Shown here in pieces: positions 37,077 through 49,247 of a DNA stretch of 64,000 bases (position 1 is the first letter of the stretch; each line of letters opens with the position of its first letter). The position numbers and the translations under genes were made by a program. The notes beneath the pieces are model-generated. The model ran no database searches. It was not told the origin of the DNA and was given only the letters and a program-made list of their open reading frames with translations. Source of the stretch: Dermanyssus gallinae (taxonomy: Eukaryota; Arthropoda; Arachnida; Mesostigmata; Dermanyssidae); assembly GCA_003439945.1 (NCBI GenBank), contig QVRM01002770.1, positions 132,501 to 196,500 on the forward strand. The letters run 5' to 3'.

Positions 37077-39960
37077 TCAGCAGAGTCCCGTTAACTCCGA
37101 ACAGGGCAGCAGCGCACACAGCGTCTTCCAGGCGGTAAGCGCAATCAAGGCGTTGGTTGCGTAGCCCATGTACTTCACGCGGGTGAGGCGGCGTCTCCTC
37201 TGCTCGAGGTTGCCCTCGTCTTCCTTGAGGATGAACCGCCGCATACCATTGCAGTAGGTCTGCACGTAGTCCAGCCAGTCGATGGAGGCCGCGTTGAAAT
37301 TGAATTCGGTCTGATCGGCGGCGCTGAGTTCGTCGAAAAGCGCGCGCGTGTTGTCGTTGTGGATATGCCACTCGTGGGTGATGAAAAACTCGAGCAAATC
37401 CATCGAGTTGGCCAGTCGACGATATATCGGCAACAGGGCCGGCTTCTTGCCGACAAGGCGCAGGCCCATATCGAGAACGCGCGCCACGAGGTAGTGCTTG
37501 AAGAACAGCCGAGTCTGGTGCAGCAGACGAACCGAGGTAGCCCCCGATTCGGGATAGCGCACAATGGACGCCAATGGGAAATGCTGCACAAACTTGATTC
37601 CCTTCTCGATAAAGGTACCCCTATGGTGGTAATGGTCATAGTAAAACAACAACACCAACAAACACAATCAGTAAGCCGTTCCATTGATGTCTGCTACACG
37701 ACGAGAACTTTCGAGCGCAAATGCAATACGCGTTACCCTAGAAAACCTTGCTCAATGCGGCCCCTATATAATATCTGTTGACGGCTGCCGCTTAATTGCG
37801 AGGACATGGATTCGAACACGGAACCGCAACTAATTGGTTTACACGGTTTTCGATCGAGAATAGACAAATGCGAGCAAATTTTATTATCGACCAGAGTAAA
37901 TCAGAACACACGAAGAGTAGAATGAAGAATACATGTTTAAAAGCCCTAAGGAATTCGCAATCTTCAAAAAATATCGTATGCCCATCGGTACTGAGGTTGC
38001 GAGGTGAAATAGGCAAAAACAAACCGACAGTACAAATCTAATTTCTAAAACGTACAGGGCCCACACACACAGATACGTTTCCTTGATGACCAATACTAAA
38101 ACAACGATTACAGGCCCAAGCTATGGGGAAACGCGTCTGCTTACCATTTGATTGGGTTTTGGGTACTCGAGGTACAGTTGAACACCTTGAAACCGTCCGG
38201 GGCTCGCCGCGCCGCCGCCAAGATGGTGTTGGCGACGAAATCCACCGGAATCAGATCGGCAATGCACTCAAGATGCGTATAGAGTGTCGTCAGGACACCG
38301 GTTCCTAGAGCGACCATCAGCCCGTTCGGGCCGTTGTAGTTGTCCACCCAACCGGGAAGAGGCTCAGTCATCGCACCTGCTCAGAGCCACACACAACGAG
38401 ATACGTACAAGAGAATAGGTGTTTTGTTAATACTGTCAGTCACACACTGATAGGTGGCAGCGAAGTCGTGTCTACGACGGGCATATGATGAGGCTGAATT
38501 CAAACGGTGTGTGGTGGCAACCTCTCAGACGTTTGCTACTCAGTACTTCAGCTACTACTAGTTACCATTCTTCGGTTTCGGGACACGACGAGGAGATAAT
38601 GGTAGTAAGGTAGTTACGGCCGGGAATTAGCGCCTAGCAGCGATCTTCGAACTTACCCGTTATTATGGAAGGTCGCACAATAACTATCGGCAGCTGACCG
38701 ATGTACTCGCCAACAAGATTCTCGGCCAGCGCCTTCGTGTACGTGTATGTATTTGGCCGGTCCTCGAGCAGCTTCGGAGTGAGTTCCTCCAAAAGTTCGT
38801 TGGACATCCAGTCGCACAGCGACATCAGCTGGCGAGGCTCCATCTAGACGCCACAAAACAAGACCCGAACTCATTATGCCTGCTGCTATGAATATGTCTA
38901 CACGGTCGAAGCATCGCGTGTAGACTCGAACGGCTTCGATGAGGATTGTTTTCGAAAGCCGTATTACCGGCACGCGAATGCGGTTGTTCCCTAAACATTT
39001 ATCGCCGGCCTCTTTGTCTCATCCAATCCAACATCAAGACCATCAGATAATTTTTAATTACTGCTGATGTCATATTTTTTTGGTCTATCCTAAAGTGTCC
39101 GAACATTTACTTACATTACAGGGGTAAAGCTTTTCCTCAACTTTCTCCAGGTAACAATGTGAGTAGGCGGTCGACACGTGCACGAATGATTTGAGGGCTC
39201 TCATAGCAGTGGCGAGCTCGAGTACTTTAAGAGTAGCGCGCAAATTTACTTCGACGCTGTCACGTAGCGGCTCGTTGAAACGGACCTAGAAAATGGCGCA
39301 CATCGAAGCATCAAAGTCATACCATAGTGTTAGCGCTAACGATGACTAATTTCGATTCATTCATGTACCTGTAGGGAACTTCGCGCTACTGGATCACGGC
39401 GGCTGTCTGTGAAAGAAAAGTTTAAAGCACGCGAGAATAGGACGCAAGGACTAAAGTTCATCCAGAACTAGACAACCAGAAATAGCCATAGGCAATGCTT
39501 GTTGAGATCCTCTATGATGATCCGATTATATAATCCATAAGCGTAATGGTCATATCTTGTAACTAGAGGCAAATTGCGCACTGGCTCTTCGGAAGTCAAA
39601 CTCGGCAAAACTGGTGTTACAGTAGACTGTACGAAAAATTCGGTACCATCAACATAGAAATGCCCATATGCTATTGTATGAACTTGTGTGAATCTACCTG
39701 CGTGGTGGGGTACGCTAGCGCAAACAAGAATTGTCATGCCTCGCAGAAAGATAACGGGACAAACGTATGCAACGTACCGAAGCAGCCGTGTGGATGACAA
39801 CGTTAATCTTTTCGTACAGTATCTGACGGTCTTTCTCCAGGGAAACGATCTTAGGCTCCAGTAGGTCACCCGAGATGATCTTCACCTATAATAGCAAAAA
39901 TACATAATTTGCTTGATGTTATGGTGTTGTCAGTCGTGTTAGGTCATTTGATGCATACGA

Positions 39961-40003
<43 letters not shown>

Positions 40004-40578
40004 TATTATTATTTTTTAAATATAATAGTGGTTAGTTACCTTGGACAAAGCTTCAGGGTTGGTCGCTCGCAGTGGGTCAAAAAGTTTCTCTTCAAGGATC
40101 TTGGCAACGCGTTGTTCAGCCGATTTGCCTCTCTTATCGCGGATGAGCACATAGATCGCTTCAACCTGCGGACAGGAACGAAGCAACTTCTCGACGAGCA
40201 CCTAATGTGTAGACACATGACCAGGCAGGATAGATGAAAAATAAAAGTGAAGTTATTATTTCGATATATTATTACTACTATTTATCGTTGATGAGAACGT
40301 TATAACAAAAGAAGATATTGGCAATATGCATATTGAGTCAAGGCAGCAGGCATCCCAACTGGTACCCCTGGTTTACTCGTCCCGCGGCGCTAACCAGTCG
40401 GTCCGGAAACCGGTGCGCTGACACCTACCCGTTGTTTTTTCTCAATAGGGTAGAGCTACAATTCATGCCCCGGGTACGGCTAATCTATTAGTTAACAAGT
40501 TCCTACCTTTCCGACGAAACCGGAAACTCCGGTAAGAAAGACATTCTTGCCAGCAAAGAATTCCGCGAGTGAAGCCAT
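37077..40578 (-). CDS. Fatty acyl-CoA reductase, gene 1 (seven exons, 491 aa)
   Basis: Exons on minus are 40507-40578, 40040-40201, 39778-39885, 39115-39285, 38657-38843, 38145-38376 and 37077-37620. All introns are GT-AG and the phases join to 492 codons including the stop, a usual FAR length. The enzyme reduces long-chain acyl-CoA with NADPH to fatty alcohol, for waxes, ether lipids or cuticular lipids; insect and vertebrate relatives sit on peroxisome or ER membranes. Residues 13-24 hold TGVSGFVG (TGxxGxxG, NADPH binding), and VVIHTAAS precedes VRFNEPL at 114/115. The catalytic YxxxK is Y204-K208 (YTYTK), and EPLPGWVDNYNGP follows near 240. Exon 7 is the C-terminal 'Sterile' domain (NSMDLLEFFITHEWHIHND), with a hydrophobic end that may anchor the protein. 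I chose the start at 40578 to fit the family N-terminus; an in-frame ATG at 40683 would add 35 residues. No damage was seen. Confidence 0.92.
37790..37905 (+). mobile_element. Diverged SINE-3 fragment in FAR gene 1 intron 6
   Basis: GAGGACATGGATTCGAACAC and TAATTGGTTTACACGGTTTTC align with the SINE-3 B-box region and body (GAGGACTGGGTTCGAGACC, AATTGGTTTGCATGGTTTCC). The head is missing. The same fragment is at 51522-51637 in copy B, so it predates the duplication. Confidence 0.6.
39960..39998. repeat. (TA)n microsatellite in FAR gene 1 intron 2
   Basis: A TA tract of about 19 units between exons 2 and 3. The copy B counterpart (53772-53817) is longer. Confidence 0.95.
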
Positions 40579-41436
40579 TATGATGATGATGATGACACCT
40601 GACAAAAAGTTACAGCAGCACCTCACAGTTGCACTATGGAGGATATTGAGGATCGACAAGTGCGGCCTCGAGACAGCGGTCACGACAACTTCAAGAGCTC
40701 GTCAGTGATGACAGCCGAATGTGAAGACGAACGAATCTGGAGGCGAATTTAAACCTCCACGAGGCTAGGCTCACGTGAGACGGACCTCCGAAAATGGAGA
40801 GACCAAATGGGGCGAGTTCTGGTCGTGGTGTTGAGGCGGAGGCAGGCGGGATTCCACTCGGGCTCTCACAGATCTATACGAAGGCATCACCGCTGGCGAC
40901 TGTCGATCGCCGCAGGGCAAAAGCTGAAGCCCGGTAACCGGGTCACCTGGTGAATCGTCGATTGCATCGCTGTTCCGCCGACTTCAACCTTGTCGGCAAA
41001 GTTTCGCCATAACCAGCAGCGACAGCAGTAACAGTCAACAGATTCAATATCAGGTCAACTACTGCGAGGCGTGTGTGAGAGATAGCGAGAGGCGTATCTC
41101 TAAATATGCTTCTGCAACTGAGACCTCCCCAAGCGAAGCCGGATTAGAGAAACCAGCTCACTATCACATCATCCACGTCTTTCCTGTACATTGCGAGCGG
41201 TATAGAAGTAACAACAACAAGAGTAACGGCAACAACTAAATCAACAACAATGAAACGAATAGGGGCTGCAACTAAATCGACAACAAAACGAACTACAACA
41301 ACAGTCAAATTAGCAAGTTTGACTTTAACTGAGTTCATTTTAGCTTTTACGTTGACCATTTTCGTGCCGCTTACGTGAACGTGCAGCACTGTGTATATAC
41401 ATACATATTTATCCACCATAATATTGGTAGTAGTAT
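40579..41436 (-). other. FAR gene 1 upstream region
   Basis: Duplicated almost without change in copy B (54404-55261). It includes an ATG/ATC run just before the start codon and an ACA-rich stretch at 41200-41310. No TATA box or initiator could be assigned with confidence. The promoter presumably lies here, by position only. Confidence 0.4.
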
Positions 41437-41945
41437 ACATCGGATGTTGTGCGAAGTCTACACTGGTTCTATGTAGTCTGTACGAGATTGTAGTGACGCT
41501 GTGTCTATTTCGGTGCACACAAGTAGATGATATCTATCAATATCACAATTTCCACAAAATCTACACACACAACCATCGACCTCAAAACACTGTCCACTCA
41601 CACACATGTGGTGATGGTATCCGTGCCATGTCACTCGACAAACTAGTGCTCGGTTCCTCTGGGCTCCTCTCTTCCATTTGTCCGAGCAAAACGCTGGTCC
41701 GTCCGTATAGTTATTGGACGCAAACTTCACGTTGCGTATCTCCCGAACTCTCTATATACTGTGAGCACGGCACTAAGAGGTAGTCCGTAAAGGGCAAAAT
41801 CCTCTGTAAGAGTTCGTTCGCCACATAGTTCAAGAGCAAAGTTAGCAGATGCGTTTTTGGGTAGACCTAGCACGCGCTTAATATAAAGTGCTTTAAAAAG
41901 TTAAAACGATCTAGCCTTTTCAGATCGCTAACAGTGAGAAATGGT
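41437..41945 (-). pseudogene. 3' fragment of APE-type LINE (same family as 56237-57759)
   Basis: On minus, NYTDGPAF, AQRNRALVCRVTWHGYHHH and CVCRFCGNCDIDRYHLLVC (41458-41730) match the C-terminus of the LINE at 56512-57675, including its CCHC-type knuckle (C-x-C-x2-C...H-x4-C). Further 5', between 41740 and 41940, LTVSDLKRLDRF matches that element's LTLSHLKSLDKL segment in shifted frames. It is truncated and frameshifted. The same fragment occurs at 55262-55768. Confidence 0.85.
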
Positions 41946-41948
41946 GCA

Positions 41949-41975
41949 GGCAGAATAATAATAATAATAATAATA
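41949..41975. repeat. (TAA)n, short allele in copy A
   Basis: About nine AAT units bordering the 5' end of a truncated family B element. The equivalent tract in copy B (55770-55930) has more than 50 units. Confidence 0.95.
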
Positions 41976-42487
41976 GTGCTGACACGCTGAAATCAATGCA
42001 ATTATAAGAAGAGCCTTACGCAGGGCTGGCATACCAAGCACGCTCGAGCCCAGATTAGGACTTGATGACGACAATAGACCTGACGGTGTAACAATTCCGC
42101 TATGGGCTAACGGCAAATGCTTAGTATGAGATGCTACAGTGTCCTGCAAGTGGCTCCTTCTTATATTCGCCACAGTTCACTAGAAGTGGGATGGGTTGCC
42201 GAGCGCGCAGAAGATGAAGAAACGCAAGTACCAAGAACTGGAGACGGGTTACATCGTAGTGCCAATATCTATGGAAACAATGGGTCCGGTAAGCAAGGGA
42301 ACCAAGAGATTCATCAGTGAGCTGGGCAAACGGATTACAGATCTCACAGGCAATCGGCGCAAAGGCGAGTTTTTACGGCAACTGCTGTCGCTTGCAGAGT
42401 GCCGAGGAAACGCCGGTTGTATTGTCGGTTCTATGGAATAATATCTTGGAGCTAGGTGAAGACAAGATGTGCACGTTCGCATCTCAC
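41976..42487 (+). mobile_element. Family B Dong/R4-like element, 5'-truncated (copy A)
   Basis: Only the endonuclease end survives. RAGIPSTLEP-like and NRPDGVTIPLWANGKCLV segments at about 42005-42125 carry the PD motif. VPISMETMGPVSKGTKRF and GEFLRQLLSLAECRGNAGCIVGSME (split across 42240-42441) form the C-terminus. A short deletion near 42148 breaks the frame. It is bounded by (TAA)n on both sides, consistent with a 5'-truncated insertion into a TAA tract. It contains the uninterrupted sequence that is split by a LINE in copy B. Confidence 0.85.
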
Positions 42488-42519
42488 ATAATAATAATAA
42501 TAATAATAATAATAATTTT

Positions 42520-45500
42520 TTTTTTTGAAACAAGGGTTTATTTTATCAATATGTACATGTATCACAATCATCAATATATTACTTATATAATATCTACAAT
42601 ATTGCTTATATTATTCTTATTGCTTGAGTGTCGGTGACCACTCAACATCATTTTGGCGTTGCCTCTCTGTAATTCTAATGACACTCTCTGTCGGAGGAAA
42701 GCGGTCGATCTTGGCTCCGCTGTGGCCTCGAAGAGCTTCTTCCCAAGCTCCTTTGTCAGTTTGAGTGCATCCTTGCCCCAAACGCCAGATGACTCGAGGC
42801 CGAACGCCATTACAACGTGGTCCTCAAGGAGATGCGCGTATAGGCGCCGTTTGTGCATCTCCCGTTGGTGGATAATGTTGCCGACGCCCGCGTTGGCTAG
42901 TGCACGATAGCCGAGAGCGTACGTGTCGGAGACGGTGACGTCCCATGCCAGCGGTCGATTGCGGTCCCAATCTCGGCTGGTAAGGCCGTCCGGTCGACGC
43001 TTGTCGTCGCTCTGTAGTCCACCAGGCTCCAGTGTGACGCGGTAGCCGGCTTGTCTGAAAGCGCGCCCGAGGATGTCATTTATGGCATCGTGGCGACCCT
43101 GCGTAAGCCCAGCCAGCTTAGTGCAACTAAGTCGGTGCAGGCCACGTTCATCCACCGTTCCACCACACGGGCATGCCTCTGTCTCAAACATGGCAATGCC
43201 AAGTCTGAGGCCACTGGCGGCACGGAAGTGGTCATCAGCCAGCTTACTGCCAACTAGCTCAGACGGAAACACGTCAAGCCACGCTCCGGCAGCGTCGGAT
43301 GAAACCGCTTTCAGTCTAATGCCGTCTATATCTAACTCACAGGCAGACAGAAGAGTTAAGTGGGTAGCCTGAGTGGCGATTTGGTCCCACCCCTTCTGCC
43401 TAGTGACCTGTTCCTCAGATGGACGACCAGACTGACGCGCATCCCAGATCCGAGCGGCGTCTTGTTGGTGGCTGATGAGTCCGCCGGCAGTAGCGGCCAC
43501 TGCAGAGGCGCAGCTGTGCGACGAAGCAAGGAAAGCGGGTAAGGCAAGGTCCGTGGCCATACGAATGCCCATTCCACCCAGCCGGACCGGTAAGCTTGCC
43601 TGCGTCCATGCCTTATCATCAAGCGTTAGGTCAAGGATGTTTTCCAAGGCTCTCCTCACCTGGTCGTCGAGGTTCAGAGTTTCTGACGGTAGAAGGAAGA
43701 CAGGTGAGGTCCGTAGTACATACAGGACCTTTTGCACTCCCATTGCGTGCCGGAGCAGGAAGTAGGCTTGATGTCTACCGAGATGGCCCAGTCTCTGGTA
43801 AAGCCGGGAAAGTTGTTCTCCCTTCTCGGCTAGTATCGGACCGATCATGTCGGGAAACACCGCCGTACCCAGCAGGTCCAAATCACATCGATCCTTTACA
43901 AGGATGCCCGGGAGGTTGCTGTTAAATTCAGCGATCACCTGCTGTCTCTCTTCGTCCTCAAAACCCTGTAGAAATAGCTCGCATTTAGATGGGTTAAGCT
44001 GCAGCCCGCTCCATTGCTCGAACGCTCGGAGATCCTTGATGTCTCTGAGTAACACCGAAGGATCGTTGTCCAGAAGAGTCCCATCGTCGAGGTAAAACAA
44101 AGGGACCTTGAATGCCACCTGCTTGACGTACTGATGCAGAAGCAGGCTAAATGCAAGAGGAGCCGCTACGTCTCCCTGCTGACAACCGGCTGATGACCTA
44201 ATTTCAACCTCACCAAACATTAGGGGAGTCGGTTTGCTATATGCCTGGTGCATCATTGGATAGAGGGCCGGGGCGTGCTTGGAAATCTCTGTCAAGAGGT
44301 GTCCTCATTTGTTTAAGTTAAACGCATTTTTAAAATCTAATTTTAGGAGGCAGCATTTTTCGTTGTGTTTGAGAAAGGTGCGAGCTGTGTGAGCAATTAT
44401 TTCTGCACCATTTTGAGTGGCGTACCCCATCTGCCGTGGCTGCAGGTAGCTTTTCACATTGACCTGGGGAAGCAGGGTCTTTGTGGCCAATCTTCGCAGA
44501 GTGCAGCCGACGGCTATGGGTCGGTATCCTCCGGTTTTCTTTTTCAGAGCGATAAGCCACCCTCCATATATCACGTTTCTCACAGCCTCCGGAACTTGCC
44601 CGTTACGTATGATGTCGCAAACTTTGGCGAGTGTTTCCAGTACATCGTTGTGGTCTCCGTTAGCAGGGAGAAGGCATTTTAGATGATCAGGCGTGAGGCC
44701 GTCGAGGCCTCCCGCCGCACCTGATGGAAAGGAGCGAAGTGCCTTGGCAACATCCTCGCCTGAGCACGACCCGACCGCTGGCAAGCCGAAAGGGGACGGT
44801 GGCACCACGTCCCCTGCAGGAGCAGGAGGATGTTTTGCCACCATCTCATTAATCGACTCCTCCGTTACGGGCGCAATCGAGTCATCGGAAGACAAGATCC
44901 TAATAGCGCTCTGCACATTAAAATCCATGGAAAGCTTGTGAGCAGCGATCTGAGCGCGAGCTTTATCCGTCAATATACGTTTGCCTCGACCCTCAGCTTC
45001 CACGCAAGTGAGAGCGGCACTCCCGAAAAGGGCCACCTTTTCTTTGACTACGCTGGCCAAGCTATGGCCTCCCTGGGTTTCTTTTTCGACGTGGAGGACT
45101 TTTGGGGCGAGGGTGAGCAGCGCGGTCCAGCTCGCTTCGTCATTCATTTTCACGACGTCTTTAAGCAGACGGTGGAAGAGCCCACGCAAGGGTATTCTCG
45201 TTCCCTTTGGGATCCTGCGCAGCACCTTGCGTGTCATCTTGGCGTTGGCGAGTAGCTTGTGAAGAGAAAGGGGAGAAGAGGGCGGCAGGCGATCATCAGG
45301 TGTCGGGCCTCCGTTCACTGGAGACTGGCTGGCGGGGTGAGGAGAGGGTTCTACTAGTGAAGCGTGCGGAGAAGGCAGCGGCTGTGAGACGCTGCTAAGA
45401 GTGGCAGCGGCCTGTTGAAGCACTGCTGGCCCACTAGACTCGGCTATCTTTTTCTTATGAGTCCTTCCTGCGTGAATCTGCACACCCCTCTTTGTAGGAA

Positions 45501-45975
45501 AGCACATCGAACACCACGGACATTGAAACTCATTAGCCATTGCTGTTGCTTCTCCTTTGAAACAGAGCAGTTGCTGGCTTTGCTGCGGCTGTCCACTTCT
45601 CATGCCTTGCGGTTCCAAGTGAAAATCCCGTTTTTATTGTCGGCGCGGTGAGTTTTTGAATGTTCCAAACTCAAAATGTAGGTTGGGCAGCCGTTAGAAT
45701 TCAAATTTGAATGGCAGCGGCGTGCCGCTCGGAGCCTCCGGGCCGTTATGCGTGTGGTTTCGTTTTGCTTCATCGTGTCATAGTTAGAACTTCTCAGCGT
45801 CTTAGCCGCTGGCTTCTCCGTCGAACGGCCACACACAGTACACCAAAATGATCACTGAGTTACACTCATCACTCTGGTATGTCACTTGCTGGGTTTACCG
45901 TCCTGCACACACAGAGATAGGTGTGTTCCCTCGGAGCTCCATACGCACACGTCCGCACTCCTTGGCGCCAACAAC
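42520..45975 (-). mobile_element. Dong/R4-like non-LTR retrotransposon, family A, near-intact copy 1
   Basis: About 3.46 kb on minus. The 5' end abuts (TAA)n at 45981-46118. The 3' end is a poly-A run (poly-T on plus, 42517-42526) abutting the (AAT)n tract at 42487-42516. The 5' UTR is about 355 bp, followed by a single reading frame (42583-45618) and a short 3' UTR. It is absent from the equivalent (TAA)n tract of copy B (57984-58148), so this insertion, or its loss, postdates the duplication. Confidence 0.92.
42583..45618 (-). pseudogene. Family A retrotransposon polyprotein (1011 codons, one stop)
   Basis: Target-primed reverse transcription protein. A C2H2 finger (C33-x2-C36-x12-H49-x4-H54) for DNA binding lies at the N-terminus. 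The RT domain includes GGWLIALKKKTGGYRPIA, motif A LDFKNAF (Asp 428), motif B GCQQGDVAAPLAF and motif C FYLDDGT (Asp 511/512). A CCHC-like knuckle (CPCGGTVDERGLHRLSC) and a restriction-like endonuclease (RRPDG...AWDVTV, with P876-D877 and D893) follow. The only break seen is an in-frame TGA at 44305-44307, where copy 2 has CGA (Arg), a CpG-type transition. All catalytic residues are present. The domain order and endonuclease type place it in the R2/R4 group and exclude APE-type LINEs. Confidence 0.92.
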
Positions 45976-45980
45976 AATTG

Positions 45981-46127
<147 letters not shown>

Positions 46128-46645
46128 TCATCGCCGAACAGTGCGGACGTGTGCATGTCGAGCTCCGAGAAAACACGTCTATTCGTGTGTGTGCAGGATG
46201 ACGAACCTAGGAAGTGACATGCCGGAGTGATGCCTGTAACTCAGTGATCGGTTTGGTGTACTTTGTGTGACTATGCGACAGAGGCTCGAGCAGCCATGAG
46301 GCTGTTAAGATCCACACGAAATGGTGAAGCAAAACGAAACCATTCGCGTAACGATCCGTAAGCTCCCAGCGGCACGCCGCTGCCATTTAAATTCGATTTC
46401 TAACGGCTGCTCAGCTAAATTTGGATGTTGGAACAGCTAATCTACAAAGTGGCGCCAACAGTGATTTCAACAACTCATCGCGCGACAGCCACAGCAACCA
46501 TCACTAGAGAAGCAGCAGCAATACCACATAATAATGTTAATTAATAAGATAGTGTTAACATATAATGTTATTGTTCCTAATAATGTATTTATAATGTCAT
46601 GGAATATTAATGCAATAACCATGTCTATAATAGTAATGTTAACTA
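46128..46645 (+). mobile_element. 5'-UTR fragment of a family A relative
   Basis: Shared ordered blocks with the family A 5' UTR include AGTGCGGACGTGTGC, GTGTGTGCAGGA, AAGTGACAT-CC-GAGTGATG, GTAACTCAGTGATC, AGCAAAACGAAACCA and GCGGCACGCCGCTGCCATT. The sequence then turns AT-rich and stops in (TAA)n; no finger or RT coding follows. The same fragment is at 58149-58685. A terminal peptide NVIIMSWNINAL in copy B hints at the start of an APE domain, which would mean a different downstream element, but this is weak. Confidence 0.75.
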
Positions 46646-46648
46646 ATC

Positions 46649-46697
<49 letters not shown>
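46646..46697. repeat. (TAA)n microsatellite
   Basis: About 17 AAT units at the right border of duplication copy A, adjoining a family B element. Confidence 0.97.
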
Positions 46698-46698
<1 letters not shown>

Positions 46699-48051
46699 GC
46701 AAATTAACCCGGCCGAGTTAGAAGTTCTTGGGGCTCCACTTAGTCCACAAAGTATTTGCAAGACCTTAACAGAAAAACGCCGGGCGTTGCTGCAGACACG
46801 GCCTCGTTTGTTGGCCATGCACTCACAAGCTGCACTATGTCTTTGGAGATATAGTTTAGGTTCCCCGAAATTCAACTACACATTGCGCACCTCACCGACA
46901 AGCCAATGTCCCGACGCCCTGCAAGCGTATGACGACTCTACGAGAGACATACTGAGTGAAGTCCTTAACATCGATTTCACGGACGATACGTGGCGAAGAG
47001 CAAGCCTCCCCATAAGAGAAGGTGGACTGGGTGTTCGATCAGCAGTAGAATTGGCACCCATACGTTACGCAGCGTCTGTGCTAGAATTCAGCCCGCTGGC
47101 AGAGGCGCTCGTCGACCCGAGTGCTCACCACCGGCTGCACATAGCTAAGCAGGAGGCAGAGTCGCTTGTCAAGCTGAAGTTGGATCCAGGTCCTTGGGAG
47201 AAACGTGTAACGCAGAGAGTGCTTGATAATTACAGATGTAAAGTTATAGCCCGGGAGATCACCGAATGTAAAGTTATAGCCCGGGAGATCACCGAAAGCC
47301 TTGAGTCTTCTACGGAGAAGGCAGTCTTCTTGGCCGCACGAGACACCTTCAGCGGTGGATTCCTTAGGGCTCTCCCGTCGCCACAGCTCGGCACCATGCT
47401 GGACAACGTCTCATTCCGCATGGTGTCGGCAAACCAGTAGAGAAGAATGGCCTTCACCCGTTGAGCTGCATCAAGAGCCAAGGTCGGGCTCCCAGGCACA
47501 CAGAAATAAATGCAGTGATTCAAAGAGCTCTCCGAAGGGCGGGAATACCTAGCATGCTGGAACCCAGACTAGGACTTCATGACGATAAAAGGCCCGACGG
47601 TGTCACTATTCCGCCGTGGAAAAAAGGCAAATGCCTGGTTTGGGATGCGACAGTCTCCTGCACAGCCGCACCGTCCTATGTGTGCCACAGCGCTACCGAG
47701 GCGGGATGGGTGGCCGAACACGCAGATAAAGAAAAGTGGCGTAAATACACAGAGTTAGAGTCAAGATACAATTTCGTGCCGATTGCAATGGAGACAATGG
47801 GCCCAGTCAGCAGAAGAACAAGGACATTTATTTTATTAAAGACTTAAGTGATCGAATACAAGCAAACACCGGAGATGCACGCGAAGGCGACTTTCTGAGG
47901 CAGCTGCTTTCATTGGCAGTTTGCAGAGGAAACGCCGCGTCGATATTAGGTGCGATGGGCTGACGACAGCAAGAAAGAAACTATAAAATAATGAGGATAC
48001 ACATTCACACCTCACAACTGTATTGCTCTAAGACATATTAAATAAAAAAAA
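46698..48051 (+). mobile_element. Family B Dong/R4-like element, 5'-truncated
   Basis: It starts after (TAA)n inside the RT thumb region (LEVLGAPLSPQSI) and ends ACAACTGTATTGCTC...AATAAAAAAAAA before (AAT)n at 48053-48072. The coding remnant is described separately. Confidence 0.88.
46700..47962 (+). pseudogene. Family B polyprotein C-terminal pseudogene
   Basis: A long open segment (46787-47440) encodes the linker between RT and endonuclease, e.g. CLWRYSLGSPKFNYTLRTSP and REGGLGVRSAVELAP. A 30-bp unit is tandemly duplicated in it (47237-47266 and 47267-47296), adding ten residues, CKVIAREITE. Near 47437 a deletion removes the first half of the CCHC knuckle and shifts frame; NGLHPLSC remains. 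The endonuclease then reads DDKRPDGVTIPPW...VWDATVSC (about 47578-47665). A frameshift near 47840 interrupts the last 40 residues. Not functional. Confidence 0.88.
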
Positions 48052-48052
48052 A

Positions 48053-48072
48053 AATAATAATAATAATAATAA
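48053..48072. repeat. (TAA)n tail of family B element
   Basis: AAT units directly after the A-rich 3' end of the element. Confidence 0.9.
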
Positions 48073-49211
48073 AAGAGAGCAGACAATAATTCTGGTCCGA
48101 GAGCGCAGGCAGTTTATAGAGTCAAACGTCCTCTCAAATAAGGTTTTGTTGTTTTGTTGGTGGGATATAGATAAAGAGGCATTCTTCGCCTGAACCTCTG
48201 AGAAGAAACCATATGATCAACATGGATCTCTGCCACCAACAGCTCCAACTTGACCTGATTGAATAATTAACCTAAACGTGTCAATCGGAAAAGTCGAATC
48301 TTTCGAGGATATCCAAAATGAAGTATAACACTTTTCGTGTTCTCTCTTTAGACAAAAACGACAAGAGCTTTTGCATTGAACCTTCTATGCCTAACTATAT
48401 AAATACGTATATAATAATATATATACTTAAACGCAACGCAAATTACGAAATGTATTTTATGTCTGAGATGAAAAAAGAACAGCGAGCGCTGTTCAACAGC
48501 ACACCACTCATTTACAATTGAACCGTTGCTTGTCGTTAGTTTGCTTCAAACTATCGAGATGTTGACACTACTTCTCACTGTTAATGTGAATTTTCATTAA
48601 TGAAATTGCAAAAACTCATAGTGCACCACGGCCTCCAAATAGCATGAAGTTAGTTTTTCCTACAGTGTTGAGCCGGTGCCTTGCTTCGATTTTGTCGATT
48701 CTTGTGCGAGTTACGTTAGAGATCCTTTCCGACAAAGCCCATTTTATCTAACTGAACGTGTGAAAAACAAAACTATCGCACCTAGGCAATCGAAAACGTG
48801 ATCAACGAAGAGGCGCTACATAACCCATATGTGATAATCTGGGGCGGCCTATGGTTCCAGCGAATTACTGAACCCCATTTGATTCTTTCTACTGTGAGTA
48901 GCGAACTTTGTCGCATCATGGTCCTTAATTGTCGGTTGCCAAATTTGGACGGAATTCATGCGAACAATTCCGGTTTCAACAAGCTGGTGCCACGCAGCCG
49001 GCAAAACGAAGAAGAGCTTATAAGAATGAATAAAACGTTTTATAAGATTAAATTGCACGCTAATAAACCCACGATGACTTATGTGAAAAAGTGCTCAAAA
49101 ATTAGATGTCTCGTCTACTTTTTACTGTATAATTTTTACGCCTGATTTTGCAATGGAATCTTAGACAACTGCAACCAAGACGTATATGTATATATTTTAA
49201 AATATGAATCT

Positions 49212-49247
<36 letters not shown>

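Noticed and set aside
41144..41518. 124-codon minus frame upstream of FAR gene 1 (also 54969-55343) as an extra gene or exon
   Set aside because: Conserved between copies only because the whole segment is duplicated; Val-rich triplet composition and overlap with the LINE fragment argue against a gene.
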